Origin: Actinomycetes bacterium
GTDB taxonomy: Bacteria; Actinomycetota; Actinomycetes; S36-B12; CAIYMF01
Length of the DNA stretch: 32,330 nt
Direction: 5' to 3'
Assembly: GCA_021784035.1 (NCBI GenBank)
Contig: JAJXTD010000008.1
Span: 1-32,330 of the forward strand
The translations under genes were made by a program, and so were the position numbers. The notes under the pieces are model-generated. The model was given only the letters and a program-made list of their open reading frames with translations. It was not told where the DNA came from and did no database searches. Of this stretch, positions 9,248-18,046 are shown piece after piece (position 1 is the first letter of the stretch; each line of letters begins with the position of its first letter).

Positions 9248-10245
9248 GACCGCTCCCCCAGCACGTCGAGGCACCGGCCGAGCCGGTCGAGCCACCACCG
9301 GGCCCGCGACCCGTCGACGCGGGACCGGGCCTCGGACAGCCGCGTCGGATCGGGGGCGTGGCGCACGACCGACAGTCTGCCGTCCCGCGGCAGGGCCGTC
9401 TGCCCGGTCAGGTCGGCCGCGAGCAGCCGCCCCGTACCGAAGCCGCAGGCGTACGGCGCGTCCGGCAGCGCGGCGGCGAGCGCGAGGCCGGCCGAGAGCC
9501 CCACGGTCGAGTCGAGCGCGCCGCTGACCGTCACGGGGAGCCCCACCGCCTCCGCCACGGCGAGCGAGCGGCGTACGCCGCCCATCGGGACGGCCTTGAG
9601 CACGAGGACGTCGGCCGCCGCGCGCACGCGGTCGGCGAGGTCGCCGGCGGCGTCCGCGGCGAGGCGCACGCCCTCGTCGACGGCGAGGCGCACCTCGGTG
9701 CGGCCCCGCAGCGCCGCCATGTCCTCGAGCGTCGCGCACGGCTGCTCGGCGTACTCGAGGCCCTCGGCGATGTCGTCGAGCACGGCCAGCCGGACGGCTG
9801 CCTCGTCGACCGTCCAGGCGCCGTTGACGTCGACGCGCACGCGGCCACCCGCCGCCCCGCAGTCGTCGAGCGCGGCGCGCACGGCGGCCACCCGGGCGAC
9901 GTCCTCGGCGAACGCCTGGCCGCGCTCGCCGACCTTGACCTTCACCGTCGTGCAGCCGTCGGCCGTGACGGCGTCGACGACGAGCCGCGTGACCGTCCCG
10001 GGGTCGAGCGCCGGGACGATCGCGTTGACCTCGACGCTGTCGCGGCGCGGTGCGGGCCAGTCGTCCCGGGCCGCCTCGAGCGCCCCCTCGAGCCAGCGGG
10101 CGGCCGTGGTGTCGTCGTACTCCGGGAAGGGCGCCCACTCGCCCCACGTCCCGCCGACCCGCAGCAGCACCCCCTCGCGCAGCTCGGTGCCGCGGAAGCG
10201 GCGGGACAGCGGGAGGGCGAACGGGACCGCGTCGTCGACGCTCAT
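9244..10245 (-). CDS. menC: o-succinylbenzoate synthase
   Basis: TVKVKVGERG, VRVDVNGAWTVDEA, EYAEQPC, RLAVDEGVR, VLKAVPMGG enolase-superfamily motifs. Confidence 0.93.
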   Translation of the reverse strand: MSVDDAVPFALPLSRRFRGTELREGVLLRVGGTWGEWAPFPEYDDTTAARWLEGALEAARDDWPAPRRDSVEVNAIVPALDPGTVTRLVVDAVTADGCTTVKVKVGERGQAFAEDVARVAAVRAALDDCGAAGGRVRVDVNGAWTVDEAAVRLAVLDDIAEGLEYAEQPCATLEDMAALRGRTEVRLAVDEGVRLAADAAGDLADRVRAAADVLVLKAVPMGGVRRSLAVAEAVGLPVTVSGALDSTVGLSAGLALAAALPDAPYACGFGTGRLLAADLTGQTALPRDGRLSVVRHAPDPTRLSEARSRVDGSRARWWLDRLGRCLDVLGERS

Positions 10246-10544
10246 CCGAGACCCGACACGAACGCGCACCACAGCGCCTTGGCCCGCTGGAGCAGCGTGG
10301 GCGCCGGCTCGTCCGGCGCGGCGGCCGACCCGCCGCTCGCGGGGTCCGTCGGCGGGCGTCGTGCGGCGTCGTCCTCGGCGCGCGGGTCCCCCGAGGGGGA
10401 CGGGCCCGGCCCGGGCCGGGTCGTCATGACCGCACCGCGCGCGTCGGGAGCGGGTGACGGGTGCGCGGGTCCATCGGCGTCCTCCGTCCGGACCGGCCCG
10501 GCCGGCGGCGCGGGCTCGCGCCGCGCGGGGTGGGGCGCGCTCAT
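10242..10544 (-). CDS. small Pro/Ala-rich protein of unknown function, translationally coupled to menC
   Basis: 100-aa ORF MSAPHPARREPAPPAGP...PTLLQRAKALWCAFVSGLG; ATGA overlap with menC; -10-like TAGGCT just upstream. Alternative start at 10427. Confidence 0.5.
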   Translation of the reverse strand: MSAPHPARREPAPPAGPVRTEDADGPAHPSPAPDARGAVMTTRPGPGPSPSGDPRAEDDAARRPPTDPASGGSAAAPDEPAPTLLQRAKALWCAFVSGLG

Positions 10545-10548
10545 CGGC

Positions 10549-10560
10549 CAGCCTAGGCTG
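10549..10560. promoter_or_regulatory. symmetric bidirectional -10 element CAGCCTAGGCTG
   Basis: Perfect 12-bp palindrome giving TAGGCT on both strands: 7 nt before menE GTG (10567, +) and 5 nt before the small-ORF ATG (10544, -). Confidence 0.5.
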
Positions 10561-10566
10561 CGGGAC

Positions 10567-11802
10567 GTGAGCGGGCAGGACGGGGACGGCGGGGCGCCGC
10601 GGGGCGCCGGCCGCCCCGTGCGGCTCCTCGAGGTCGTGCCCGGGCTAGCCGGGGCGGCCACCCTCCTCGCTTCGCTTCCCGACGCCCTCGCCGGTGCCGG
10701 GCCCGCGCTCGGTGTCGCGCCCGCGGGGGACGACACCGCCGCCGCGCGTGCCCGCGACGCCGTCGTCGGCGGCGGTCGCGGCGAGGGGGCCAGGACGGTC
10801 GCTGCCGACGTCGCCGTCGTCCTCGCGACGAGCGGGTCCACCGGCCGGCCCCGAGGCGTGCAGCTCCCCGCCGCGGCGCTCCTGGCCTCCGCCCGCGCGA
10901 CGTACGCCCGGCTCGGCGGCCCCGGGGCCTGGCTGCTGGCGCTGCCCGTGACGGGGGTCGGCGGGCTGCAGGTCCTCGTGCGCTCGCTCGTCGCCGAGGT
11001 CGAGCCGCTCGTGCTCGCGTCGGTCGGCGGTGCCGGCCGCTTCGACCCGCGCGAGTTCGCCGACCTCACGTGGCGCCTCGACCCGTCGCTGCCGGCGTAC
11101 ACCTCGATCGTGCCGGCCCAGGCCGCGCGGCTCCTCGCCGACGAGGCAGGTCTCGCCGCGCTGCGGGCGTACGAGGCCGTGCTGCTCGGCGGGGCACGAA
11201 CGCCACCGGCGCTGCTGGCCCGGCTGCGCGAGCACCACGTGGCCGCCGTCACGACGTACGGCATGACCGAGACCTGCGGTGGGGCGGTGTACGACGGCCG
11301 TCCGCTCGACGGGGTCGGCGTACGCGTCCTGGACCCCGACGAGCGGGGCGTCGGGCGCCTCGCCCTCACCGGCCCGACGATCGCGCGCGGCTACCTCGGC
11401 GACGACGGGCTCACCCGCGCCACGTTCGTCGACGGCGCGCACCTGACGGGCGACCTCGGCCGCGTGACCGACGGCGTGGTCGAGGTGCTCGGCCGGCTCG
11501 ACGACGTCGTGCAGGTCGGCGGCGTCAACGTCGCCGTGCAGGCCGTCGAGGACCTGCTCCTGTCGGTCAACCGCGACGCGTGCGTGCTCGCCGCACCCGA
11601 CGACGAGTGGGGCCACCGGCTGACGGCGTACGTCGTGGACCCGGCCGACGGCGGCGAGGTGGCGACCGACGCGGCGCTGGCCGCGCTGGTGGCCGACCGT
11701 CTCGGCCGAGCCGCCGTACCCCGCACCTGGGTGCGGCTGGACGCGATCCCCCACCTCCCCAACGGCAAGCCCGACCGCGAGTCGCTGCGCCGGCTCGGCT
11801 GA
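10567..11802 (+). CDS. menE: o-succinylbenzoate-CoA ligase
   Basis: AMP-binding motifs LATSGSTGRPRGVQLPAAAL, TYGMTETCGGAVYDGRPLDGV, LPNGKPDRESLRRLG; adjacent to menC/menD/menA. Confidence 0.92.
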   Translation: MSGQDGDGGAPRGAGRPVRLLEVVPGLAGAATLLASLPDALAGAGPALGVAPAGDDTAAARARDAVVGGGRGEGARTVAADVAVVLATSGSTGRPRGVQLPAAALLASARATYARLGGPGAWLLALPVTGVGGLQVLVRSLVAEVEPLVLASVGGAGRFDPREFADLTWRLDPSLPAYTSIVPAQAARLLADEAGLAALRAYEAVLLGGARTPPALLARLREHHVAAVTTYGMTETCGGAVYDGRPLDGVGVRVLDPDERGVGRLALTGPTIARGYLGDDGLTRATFVDGAHLTGDLGRVTDGVVEVLGRLDDVVQVGGVNVAVQAVEDLLLSVNRDACVLAAPDDEWGHRLTAYVVDPADGGEVATDAALAALVADRLGRAAVPRTWVRLDAIPHLPNGKPDRESLRRLG

Positions 11803-11823
11803 GGCGCGCCCGGCTCCAGCGGG

Positions 11824-11856
11824 GGGCCGCAGGTGCGTCCCGCTCCCCTGCGGCCC
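11824..11856 (+). terminator. hairpin GGGCCGCAGG-N13-CCTGCGGCCC downstream of menE
   Basis: Perfect 10-bp GC-rich stem in the menE-menA gap; no T-tract. Confidence 0.5.
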
Positions 11857-11919
11857 GTCCATCGACGCCGGCGGGGCACCGTCATGCGGATCCGGCCCGG
11901 CCTGACAGACTCGGGCGTT

Positions 11920-12954
11920 GTGGCGACCGTCGGGCAGTGGGTGCAGGGCGCGCGGCCGCGGACGCTGCCGGCGGCGGTCGCGCCGGTGCTCGTGGGCACG
12001 GCCGTGGCGTACTACTCCCTCGCCGACGTGCTGCGGTCCCACGGCTGGTTCGCCTACTCCCCGCTCGTCGCGGACCCGGGCCCCGTCCCCGCCAGCGGCG
12101 TGTTCGGGACGCAGCTCGGCGTCGGGCAGATCCCCGAGCTGGTCGCCGACCACGCCAGCCTGACCTACGGCGCACTGGCCGTGCGCGCGCTGCTCGCGCT
12201 CGTCGTCGCCCTCGCGCTGCAGGTCGGGGTCAACTACGCCAACGACTACAGCGACGGCATCCGCGGCACCGACGACGCCCGGGTCGGCCCGGTGCGCCTC
12301 GTCGGCCAGGGCCTCGCCGCACCGCGGCAGGTCAAGCTCGCCGCGTTCGCGTCCTTCGGTGTCGCCGCGCTCGCCGGCCTCGTCCTCGTGCTCGTCACGC
12401 AGGCGTGGTGGCTCGTGCTCGTCGGCCTCGCGGCCATCGTCGCGGCCTGGCTCTACACCGGCGGGCCGCGGCCCTACGGCTACGCCGGGCTCGGCGAGCT
12501 GTTCGTGTTCGTGTTCTTCGGGCCCGTCGCGGTCGTGGGGTCGGCGTACGTCCAGACCCTGCAGGTCACGTGGCTCGCGGTGGCCGGCGGCGTCGCCTGC
12601 GGCGCGCTGTCGGTCGCGATCCTGCTCGCGAACAACCTGCGCGACATCCCCACCGACACCGTGGCGGGCAAGCACACGCTCGCCGTCCGCCTCGGCGACC
12701 GCGGGACGCGTACGGCGTACGCCGTCACGGTCGCGACGCCGTACGTCGTCGTGCTGGCCGTCGCTGCCGGCGGGGTGCCCTGGGCGCTCGTGGCGCTCGC
12801 GTCGCTGCCCCTGGCCGTGCGGCCGATCCGCGTCGTGCGCTCGGGCGCCGTCGGCCGCGAACTCGTCCGGGTGCTCGCCGGCACCGGGAGACTGCTGCTC
12901 GGCTACTCCGTCTCCCTCGGCCTCGGCCTCGTCGTGGCGGCCCTCGTCGGGTAG
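11920..12954 (+). CDS. menA: 1,4-dihydroxy-2-naphthoate polyprenyltransferase
   Basis: WVQGARPRTLPAAVAPVLVGTA, VNYANDYSDGIRGTDDARVGPVRLVGQGLA, LLANNLRDIPTDTVAGKHTLAVRLGDR; polytopic membrane protein. Confidence 0.95.
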   Translation: MATVGQWVQGARPRTLPAAVAPVLVGTAVAYYSLADVLRSHGWFAYSPLVADPGPVPASGVFGTQLGVGQIPELVADHASLTYGALAVRALLALVVALALQVGVNYANDYSDGIRGTDDARVGPVRLVGQGLAAPRQVKLAAFASFGVAALAGLVLVLVTQAWWLVLVGLAAIVAAWLYTGGPRPYGYAGLGELFVFVFFGPVAVVGSAYVQTLQVTWLAVAGGVACGALSVAILLANNLRDIPTDTVAGKHTLAVRLGDRGTRTAYAVTVATPYVVVLAVAAGGVPWALVALASLPLAVRPIRVVRSGAVGRELVRVLAGTGRLLLGYSVSLGLGLVVAALVG

Positions 12955-12962
12955 CCGCGTCC

Positions 12963-13376
12963 TCAGCGGGAGGGCGGGGCGGCGTCGTCGCCGGCCCGGG
13001 CCGGCGGCGGATCGCCGAGGTCGTCCAGGTCGTCGAGGTCGTCGTCCTCGGCCCGGGCGGTGGCGTCGATCCGGGCGTTGACGCCCTTGACCGCCGTCGT
13101 GATGCCGAGCACGGCCCCCTCGCGCGGGCGGGTCAGCGCGAACGCCGAGACCACGCCCGAGACCAGGAACGCGAACAGCAGCAGCCACACGCCGCGCAGC
13201 CCCACCAGGTAGAGCACGGTCCCGACCGCCGCGAGCATCGCGAGGCGCAGCAGCGTGTAGACGACCACCGGGTGCTGGCGGGCGAGCGGGCCGGCACCGG
13301 CCTCGGGGGCGTCGACCGCGGCGGCGTCGGGTGCGGCCGGCTCGGCCGGCTCGGGGCTGCTGGCGGGATCGGTCAC
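12963..13376 (-). CDS. DUF4229-like small membrane protein
   Basis: Two TM segments (VVVYTLLRLAMLAAVGTVLYLVG; WLLLFAFLVSGVVSAFAL) then acidic tail; position next to menA. GTG start at 13376. Confidence 0.65.
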   Translation of the reverse strand: MTDPASSPEPAEPAAPDAAAVDAPEAGAGPLARQHPVVVYTLLRLAMLAAVGTVLYLVGLRGVWLLLFAFLVSGVVSAFALTRPREGAVLGITTAVKGVNARIDATARAEDDDLDDLDDLGDPPPARAGDDAAPPSR

Positions 13377-13437
13377 GCGCACCACGGTACGTCGCGCCCG
13401 CGGGCGCCGGGGGCACGGCCCCCCGCGGCGGAGCGGG

Positions 13438-13833
13438 TCAGTGCCCGTCCTCGGCGCTCTCCGGGTCGCGGCCCTCGGCGGCCGTCGGACCCTCCCGGCG
13501 GTCGCGGCGATCGCGGCGGTCACGCATCTTGCGCGACCACTCGTCGTCGGCGAGCTTGCGCAGGAACGTCGGGTCGTCGTCGGGCGCGACCGGCGCGCGC
13601 GAGCGGCGGGGCAGGACCCGGGCGACGGAGCCGCCCGGCACCCCCGAGGGCTCCCGGGCCGGCCGGCCGGCGAGCAGCCACGCCACCGCGCCGAGGAACG
13701 GGACCAGCACGATGACGACCAGCCAGACCCACTTGGGCAGCGCGCGCGTCAGGGCTCCGGGGATGAGCAGGCAGTCGATGAACGCGTACAGCGTCACGAC
13801 GACGGGGACCGCGTAGAGCAGGAACCTCGCCAT
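13438..13833 (-). CDS. PLD nuclease N-terminal (PLDc_N)-like membrane protein
   Basis: MARFLLYAVPVVVTLYAFIDCLLIPGALTRALPKWVWLVVIVLVPFLGAVAWLLAGRP matches the two-TM PLDc_N pattern. Confidence 0.8.
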   Translation of the reverse strand: MARFLLYAVPVVVTLYAFIDCLLIPGALTRALPKWVWLVVIVLVPFLGAVAWLLAGRPAREPSGVPGGSVARVLPRRSRAPVAPDDDPTFLRKLADDEWSRKMRDRRDRRDRREGPTAAEGRDPESAEDGH

Positions 13834-13917
13834 GCCCGTCACCTCCCGTTGCCGACCGACACCATGAGAGTACGTCGGACTCGGGAAGTGCGCCGCCGGT
13901 GGGCGGCGCCGACGTCG

Positions 13918-14907
13918 TCAGACGCCGGCGTAGGAGTGCAGGCCGGTGATGAGGATGTTCACGCCGAAGTAGTTGAACAGGAAGCATCCGAACGCGACGA
14001 GCGCGATGATCGCGGCCTTGCGGCCCTTCCAGCCCACGGTCGCGCGGGCGTGGAGGTAGGCGGCGTAGGCGACCCAGGTGATGAACGCCCAGGTCTCCTT
14101 CGGGTCCCAGCCCCAGTAGCGGCCCCAGGCGTTCTCCGCCCAGATCGCGCCGGCGACGATCGCGAACGTCCACAGCGGGAACATGAACGCGTGGATCCGG
14201 TAGGCCATCGCGTCGAGCCGGGGCGACTCGGGCAGGCGGCGGGCCAGCCAGTCGAGGCGGTAGGGCCGGCCCAGCCGCGCGCGGCGCTCCCCCGCGTCGG
14301 CCACGAGGAACAGCAGCGTCACCGCGGCGCCGACCGCGAAGGCACCCCCGCAGATCATCGCCGCGGAGACGTGGATCACGAGCCAGTAGGACTTGAGCGC
14401 GGGGACGAGCTGCTCGGCGTCGGTGTAGAGGAACGTCATCGCCGCACCGAGCGTGAGCAGCACCGGTGTCACGACGAAGACGCCGAGCCAGCGCACGTCA
14501 CGGCGCAGCGAGATCACGAGGAACGTGGCGGCGACGGCGAACGCGGACGCGGTGGAGAACTCGCACATGTTGCCCCACGGCGCACGCTGCACCGACAGGC
14601 CACGCAGCAGCACGCCGACCCCGAGCAGGAGCGTGCCGAGCCAGGTGAGCGACATGCCGATGTTGCCGGCGCGGCGACCGGGCGGCAGCGCCCCGTCGTC
14701 CGGGCCGCCCACGGCGATCTCGACCTTCGTCGCGACCGCGACGCCGCCGACGCCCTGCTCCGCCGGCGCGGCGGCCACGGGGACCAGGTCGCGGCCACGC
14801 AGGGCCGCGAAGCCGACCGCGAACGCGATCATCGCGATCGTGTAGGCGGCCATGGCGCCGTACACGAGGTAGTTGCTGTACGTCGCCAGCGTCTCGTTGA
14901 CCGTCAC
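13918..14907 (-). CDS. ccsB: cytochrome c biogenesis protein CcsB
   Basis: WAENAWGRYWGWDPKETWAFITWVAYAAYLHAR is the WWD-type heme-handling motif; GTGA overlap with resB. Confidence 0.95.
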   Translation of the reverse strand: MTVNETLATYSNYLVYGAMAAYTIAMIAFAVGFAALRGRDLVPVAAAPAEQGVGGVAVATKVEIAVGGPDDGALPPGRRAGNIGMSLTWLGTLLLGVGVLLRGLSVQRAPWGNMCEFSTASAFAVAATFLVISLRRDVRWLGVFVVTPVLLTLGAAMTFLYTDAEQLVPALKSYWLVIHVSAAMICGGAFAVGAAVTLLFLVADAGERRARLGRPYRLDWLARRLPESPRLDAMAYRIHAFMFPLWTFAIVAGAIWAENAWGRYWGWDPKETWAFITWVAYAAYLHARATVGWKGRKAAIIALVAFGCFLFNYFGVNILITGLHSYAGV

Positions 14908-16547
14908 CGGTTCTCCTCTGCGCCCTCGGGCGCGGTCGTCCTCGTGCTGGTGGTCGTACCGATGGCCGCCGCCAGGGCGTCGACATCCTCGGCCACGCTG
15001 GCGTGCTCGGACCGGGTCAGGCCCGCGACGTCGACAACGGTAACGCCCCCCGGTTCCGCGGACACGCGGACCCACACCCGGCGGCGGCGGACGAGCAGCG
15101 ACAGCGCCAGCCCCGTGATCGCGGCGACGGCGGCGAGCAGCGCCAGCTCCTTGCCCGGATCGCTCGCCACGGTGAACGAGGCCCACTGGATGTAGCCGTC
15201 GAGGGTGACCGTGCCGTGGCCGCCGGGGAGGGTCCAGGACTCGCCGGGGCGCAGGGCGTCGATGCCGAGGCGGGTCATGCGTGTGGTGTCGAGCTTGTAG
15301 ACCGACTGCGGCCGCCCGGAGTCCAGGCCGAGGTCCCCGGTCCACGCCGACAGGAAGACGGCCGGGTCGTCCGCGGCGGGGAACGTCGAGTGCGGGCCGA
15401 GCGTGCTGTCGACGGCCGCGGTCGGCAGGAAGAAGCCCTGGAGGCCGAGCTGCGGCACGGTGTCGGGGGCCTTCACGACCCCGGTCGAGGTGAAGTTGCC
15501 GTCCTGCGGGAGGAACACGACCGAGTCGCGGAAGACGACCTCGCCCTTCGCGTCGCGGACCGTGATCGTCGGGGCGTAGCCGTGCCCGACGAGGAAGACC
15601 TTGACGCCGCCGACGACGAGCGGGTCGTTGACCTGGATGTTCTGGGTCGTGGGTGCGGCACCCGGCTCGCTCACGACGCGGACGTCGGCGGAGAACTCGC
15701 GCGCCGCCCCGTTCTGCTGGCCGCCGCGCTGGTAGTCCGCGGTGAACTTCGTGAGCGTGAACGCGAACGGCGGGAGGGTGGCGTCGTCGTAGGCCTTGCC
15801 CGGCGTGAACGAGTCGAACTGCCCACGGGTGTCGGCGAAGGACGACCCCTCGCGCACGATCACCGTGCCCTTGAAGCCGAACAGCGAGCCGTAGGCGATG
15901 GCGACGAGCAGGCCGAGCAGCGCGAGGTGGAAGACCAGGTTGCCGGTCTCGCGGGCGTAGCCCTTCTCCGCGGCGACCGTGCCCGTGCTGCCGTCGTACG
16001 AGGTGGTGTCGACGCGCCACCGGGCCTTGCGCAGCCACGCGGCAGCGGCGTCGAGCGACTGCTGCGGGGAGGTGCCCGGGGCGGGCTCGACCCGACGGTG
16101 CTCGGGGAGCCGGCCGAGGTTGCGCGGCGCGGCCGGGGGGCGGGAGCGCAGGATCCGCCAGTGCTGCAACGACCGCGGCAGGACGCAACCCGCGAGCGAG
16201 ACGAACAGCAGCAGGTAGATGGCCGCGAACCAGGGGGCGGAGAAGACGTCGAAGAACCCCAGCCGGTCGAGGATGCGGCCCTTGACCGGGTCGTTCGCGA
16301 GGTAGTCGTTGACCCGGATCGGGTTCGTGCCGCGCTGCGGCAGCAGCGACCCCGGCACGGAGGCGAGCGCCAGCAGGAAGAGCAGGATCAGCGCGGTGCG
16401 CATGCTCGTGAGCGTGCGCCAGACCCAGCGCAGCCAGCCGGAGACGCCGATGCCGACGGGTGCGGCCGGGTCGGTCTCGACCGGTGCGGTGGAGAAGCTC
16501 TGCCGCGCGTCGACCGTCTCCGGCGCGGTGTCGCGGACCTCCGTCAC
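14904..16547 (-). CDS. resB: cytochrome c biogenesis protein ResB
   Basis: LRWVWRTLTSMRTALILLFLLALASVPGSLLPQR...YLLLFVSLAGCVLPR, large extracytoplasmic domain, C-terminal TM; between ccsB and ccdA. Confidence 0.94.
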   Translation of the reverse strand: MTEVRDTAPETVDARQSFSTAPVETDPAAPVGIGVSGWLRWVWRTLTSMRTALILLFLLALASVPGSLLPQRGTNPIRVNDYLANDPVKGRILDRLGFFDVFSAPWFAAIYLLLFVSLAGCVLPRSLQHWRILRSRPPAAPRNLGRLPEHRRVEPAPGTSPQQSLDAAAAWLRKARWRVDTTSYDGSTGTVAAEKGYARETGNLVFHLALLGLLVAIAYGSLFGFKGTVIVREGSSFADTRGQFDSFTPGKAYDDATLPPFAFTLTKFTADYQRGGQQNGAAREFSADVRVVSEPGAAPTTQNIQVNDPLVVGGVKVFLVGHGYAPTITVRDAKGEVVFRDSVVFLPQDGNFTSTGVVKAPDTVPQLGLQGFFLPTAAVDSTLGPHSTFPAADDPAVFLSAWTGDLGLDSGRPQSVYKLDTTRMTRLGIDALRPGESWTLPGGHGTVTLDGYIQWASFTVASDPGKELALLAAVAAITGLALSLLVRRRRVWVRVSAEPGGVTVVDVAGLTRSEHASVAEDVDALAAAIGTTTSTRTTAPEGAEENR

Positions 16548-17365
16548 AGGAACACCCCGAAGCCGCCCGCCCAGGAGCGCAGTCCGATGGTGAGGTCGTC
16601 CCAGAGCCCGGTGATGAGCAGGAAGCCGATCGCGACGAGCATCGCGCCGCCGATGCGCATGACGAGCAGGCTGTGGCTGCGGACCCAGCCGATCGTGCCC
16701 ATCGCGCGGCGGAACAGCAGCCCGACGATGACGAACGGCAGGCCGAGGCCGAGGCAGTAGAAGAACGACAGCAGCGCGCCGCGGGCGGCGCTCGCCTCGG
16801 TGAACGCGAGCGTCTGGACGGCGCCGAGCGTCGGGCCGATGCAGGGGGTCCAGCCGAGGCCGAACAGCACGCCGAGCATGGGGGCGCCCCACAGCCCGAT
16901 CTGCGGCAGCTTGTGCACGCGGAACTCGCGCTGGAACCCGGGGACGAGCCCGAGGAACGCCAGGCCGAGCACGATGACCAGCAGGCCGAGGACCTTCGTG
17001 ATGGTCGCCTGGTACTGCACGAGCGCCTGCCCGAGGGCACCGAAGAGCGCGCCGTAGGACACGAACACGAACGTGAAGCCGAGCACGAACAGCAGCGAGC
17101 CGAGGAGCACGCGCCCCTTGGTGCGCACGAGGGTCTCGGTGTCGGCCACGCGCACCGCGCCCGCCGCGGCCGGGGCTCCGGGCGCCGGGGTCGCCGCCGG
17201 CCGCTCGCCCGAGAGCTCCGCGCCGGTGAGGCCGGTGATGAACGAGAGGTAGCCGGGCACGAGCGGCAGGACGCACGGCGACAGGAACGACACGACGCCG
17301 GCGGCGAACGCGATGGGCGCCGCGAGCAGCAGGGAGCCCGTGGTGACGGTGTCGACGGCGCTCAT
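16544..17365 (-). CDS. ccdA: cytochrome c biogenesis protein CcdA
   Basis: FAAGVVSFLSPCVLPLVPGYLSFITGL and LFGLGWTPCIGPTLGAV cysteine motifs. Confidence 0.95.
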   Translation of the reverse strand: MSAVDTVTTGSLLLAAPIAFAAGVVSFLSPCVLPLVPGYLSFITGLTGAELSGERPAATPAPGAPAAAGAVRVADTETLVRTKGRVLLGSLLFVLGFTFVFVSYGALFGALGQALVQYQATITKVLGLLVIVLGLAFLGLVPGFQREFRVHKLPQIGLWGAPMLGVLFGLGWTPCIGPTLGAVQTLAFTEASAARGALLSFFYCLGLGLPFVIVGLLFRRAMGTIGWVRSHSLLVMRIGGAMLVAIGFLLITGLWDDLTIGLRSWAGGFGVFL

Positions 17366-17366
17366 G

Positions 17367-17957
17367 TCAGGCCTTCTCGGCGAGGACGGGCTCGATCATG
17401 CCGAGCAGCCGCGACCGGTCGACCGCGTCGATCGCACGGGCCGCGACGCGTCCCTCGCGGTCGAGCACGAGGGTGGTCGGGATGGCGCTCGGCGGCAGCT
17501 GCCCGGCGAACGCGAGCACGAGGGAGTTGTCCTGGTCGAACATCGACGGGTAGGTGATGTCGAACCGGCGGGTGAACGCCTTCGCGTTGTCCAGCGAGTC
17601 CTTGCCGCCGGAGACGATCCCGACGAAGTCGACGCCCTTCGCGTGGGTCTCGTCGTAGACCTGCTGCAGCGCTCCCGCCTCCTCGCGGCACGGCGCGCAC
17701 CAGGAGGCCCAGAAGTTGACGACGACGACCTTGCCGCGCAGCGACGCGAGGTCGAGACGTGCGCCGTCCAGCGTGGTCCCGGCCACCTTCGGGGCGGGCG
17801 CGCGCTCGTCGGGCGAGAGCAGGACGGTCGAGCCGTCGCCGGCGACGAAGCGGGTCGAGCCGTCGGCCGTGCCGGTCGTCGTGCCGCAGCCGGCGAGCGC
17901 CAGCGCCGCGAGCGCCAGCGCGGCGACGCGGGCACGGCGGGCGGTCAGGGCGGTCAC
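17367..17957 (-). CDS. TlpA/ResA-like thiol-disulfide lipoprotein
   Basis: Lipobox LALAGC; VVVVNFWASWCAPCREE thioredoxin motif. Confidence 0.93.
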   Translation of the reverse strand: MTALTARRARVAALALAALALAGCGTTTGTADGSTRFVAGDGSTVLLSPDERAPAPKVAGTTLDGARLDLASLRGKVVVVNFWASWCAPCREEAGALQQVYDETHAKGVDFVGIVSGGKDSLDNAKAFTRRFDITYPSMFDQDNSLVLAFAGQLPPSAIPTTLVLDREGRVAARAIDAVDRSRLLGMIEPVLAEKA

Positions 17958-18018
17958 GGCGGGTCCTCCGGGGGAGAGCTGTCGAGGGGCGGACGTACGG
18001 CGAGGGGTCGGGGTTCCG

Positions 18019-18041
18019 GTGCCGCGGAGCGGCTCCGGCAC
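18019..18041 (-). terminator. possible hairpin after the histidine phosphatase gene
   Basis: GTGCCG...CGGCAC with inner GAG/CTC stem, between the phosphatase stop and tlpA. Confidence 0.35.
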
Positions 18042-18046
18042 ACCGC

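Noticed and set aside
10645-13416. 923-aa minus ORF over menE/menA
   Set aside because: Antisense to two clear conserved enzymes; low-complexity Arg/Gly/Asp composition; no recognisable domain.
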